Made by a program: the position numbers and the translations under genes. DNA of 64,000 bases from contig AMYZ01000006.1 in NCBI GenBank assembly GCA_000335715.1, forward strand, positions 119,388-183,387. The letters are read 5' to 3'. Each line of letters begins with the position of its first letter. Within the stretch, counting starts at the first letter, position 1. Source of the DNA: a beta proteobacterium L13 (GTDB lineage Bacteria; Pseudomonadota; Gammaproteobacteria; Burkholderiales; Chromobacteriaceae). Below the pieces are notes generated by a model, which saw only the letters and a program-made list of their open reading frames with translations, had not been told where the DNA came from and searched no databases. This document shows positions 63,159-64,000 of this stretch, one piece after another.

Positions 63159-64000
63159 TCAGGATTCTTTGGAAATTACCGCAGGTTTCTTTTTCGAGTC
63201 CGCAGGAACATCCATTAAGTATTGCTCCAGTCCGACATTTTTTTCGAGGGCGTAGGGCGCTAGTTCTGGCATGTCCTGTTTTTTCCTCCTGGCATCGAAC
63301 AGGCAGGCAAAGGCTGTATCGGTGTCGTGATTGCGGTAGCTGTCAGCCTGTTCGACTCCTTTCCTAGCCCATTTGTAATTTTCGTTGGGCGACTTGGTGG
63401 GGGCCAGAACTTTCAGCTCGAGAACGGTGTTGACCTTTCCAGACGATCCCAGACTTGGTCGTTCAATCCAGATGTCGACTCTACCACCCTGGTTCCTAAT
63501 CTCTTCATGAACAAATACCGAAGCACGGCCGTAAAGACCATCGAGATGGGAGAGTAGGAAGGACTGGATGTGTTGCTCAGGCAGCTCGCCAAGGCGAGAT
63601 TCAGTCTCCTCCTCGGGTAGAGTCCACATGTGCCGAGCTGCGCGTGCCAATGGCGTGCTGAGGTAGCTATGGTGAAATCGTTTCAGATCATCAGCAATCA
63701 CATCTGGGGTGAGAAGTATCTCGTTGATGTTGATCGGGATTTCCTCTGGATCATCCAGCCAGTCTTCTAGGTTTTGACCGGTCCGATGAATTTGGAGTTT
63801 GTGTTGCCCGACTTTCGCAATCGTAAAGCTGGATAACGTGGACAACTGATTTTCAGCGAATGAATAGGCATCCTCGATGGTCAGGCTCTCGCGCACTTTG
63901 AGCATGACTTTGAAATTCTGGTTGCAGACTACAATCCCTTCCCCCAGGGTGCCCTGCTTTCTACGGATTCTCCTTGGTTCGCTGACGATATTCTTGTCGA
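63159..64000 (-). CDS. Accessory protein with nuclease-like C-terminal core (probably partial)
   Basis: The frame ends at 63159 and stays open to the right edge, so the start may lie outside; the first internal ATG is at 63905 (248 residues) but lacks a ribosome site. GGRVDIWIE followed about 20 residues later by VLELKVLAP has the D...ExK spacing of PD-(D/E)xK nucleases. Before it are HIQSFLLSHLDGLYGRASVFVHEEIR. Base composition is clearly more AT-rich than the adjacent lipA, suggesting transfer. I do not recognise the family; restriction or defence is a guess. Confidence 0.55.
   Translation of the reverse strand, partial: DKNIVSEPRRIRRKQGTLGEGIVVCNQNFKVMLKVRESLTIEDAYSFAENQLSTLSSFTIAKVGQHKLQIHRTGQNLEDWLDDPEEIPININEILLTPDVIADDLKRFHHSYLSTPLARAARHMWTLPEEETESRLGELPEQHIQSFLLSHLDGLYGRASVFVHEEIRNQGGRVDIWIERPSLGSSGKVNTVLELKVLAPTKSPNENYKWARKGVEQADSYRNHDTDTAFACLFDARRKKQDMPELAPYALEKNVGLEQYLMDVPADSKKKPAVISKES

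Noticed and set aside
1..64000. CRISPR array, insertion sequence, prophage or rRNA
   Set aside because: No regularly spaced repeats, transposase, phage structural gene or rRNA sequence was seen; tmRNA is the only certain RNA gene.

Overview
The window looks like chromosomal DNA of a Betaproteobacterium of order Neisseriales, most like the Chromobacteriaceae (Vogesella, Chromobacterium and relatives). That placement is inferred from gene content and order (yciB-yciI-bolA-ppiC-ppiC, lptFG divergent from pepA-holC, ccoI-ccoS, dacA-ybeD-lipB-lipA), high G+C and a Neisseriales-type ssrA tag (ANDETYALAA). Nearly everything is housekeeping, with short gaps and many 1-4 base stop/start overlaps.

Layout. 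1-7.4 kb: tail of a metal ABC permease, its zinc-type binding protein, a TauE/SafE-like membrane protein, an enoyl-CoA hydratase homologue, the yciB-yciI-bolA-ppiC-ppiC operon, a DHH phosphoesterase and a HAD hydrolase. 7.4-16.6 kb: an orphan ParA, guaC with a structured leader or small RNA, an EAL protein, an Aer-like receptor and the lptF-lptG-glnD operon. 16.6-24.6 kb: pepA-holC-large acidic protein-PduO-type adenosyltransferase, a REC-EAL regulator, a membrane protein and a PrpF-family isomerase. 24.6-42 kb: cca and an NDUFA9-like protein, the trkA-VOC-trkH-slt operon, an orphan histidine kinase, ccoIS, a quinone oxidoreductase, tyrS, a cytochrome b561-type protein and pyruvate kinase. 42-50.8 kb: an accessory block between pyruvate kinase and ssrA, holding a type I restriction-modification system (hsdRMS) and a hipBA toxin-antitoxin locus whose hipA has a damaged start. 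50.8-63.1 kb: ssrA (tmRNA), typA, a FecR/LysM protein with a CHASE2-GGDEF cyclase, gph, ilvA, dacA, ybeD, lipB and lipA. 63.1-64 kb: an accessory, possibly nuclease-like gene running off the edge.

The most notable signal is a short repeat. The 10-mer GGTTGGCCGC (12-mer consensus AGGTTGGCCGCA) occurs 33 times by hand count, 17 on one strand and 16 on the other. It lies in genes in different reading frames and between genes. Five inverted pairs sit just after stop codons and form hairpins, several followed by T-rich DNA. This is how the DNA uptake sequences of Neisseria behave, but the sequence is unrelated to theirs. It may be a DNA-uptake dialect of a non-Neisseria lineage. Other points are three AATCC-N12-GGATT sites exactly 50 bp apart upstream of hipB, the guaC leader, long internal repeats in hsdS, and a parvulin pair in which one copy has lost an active-site histidine.
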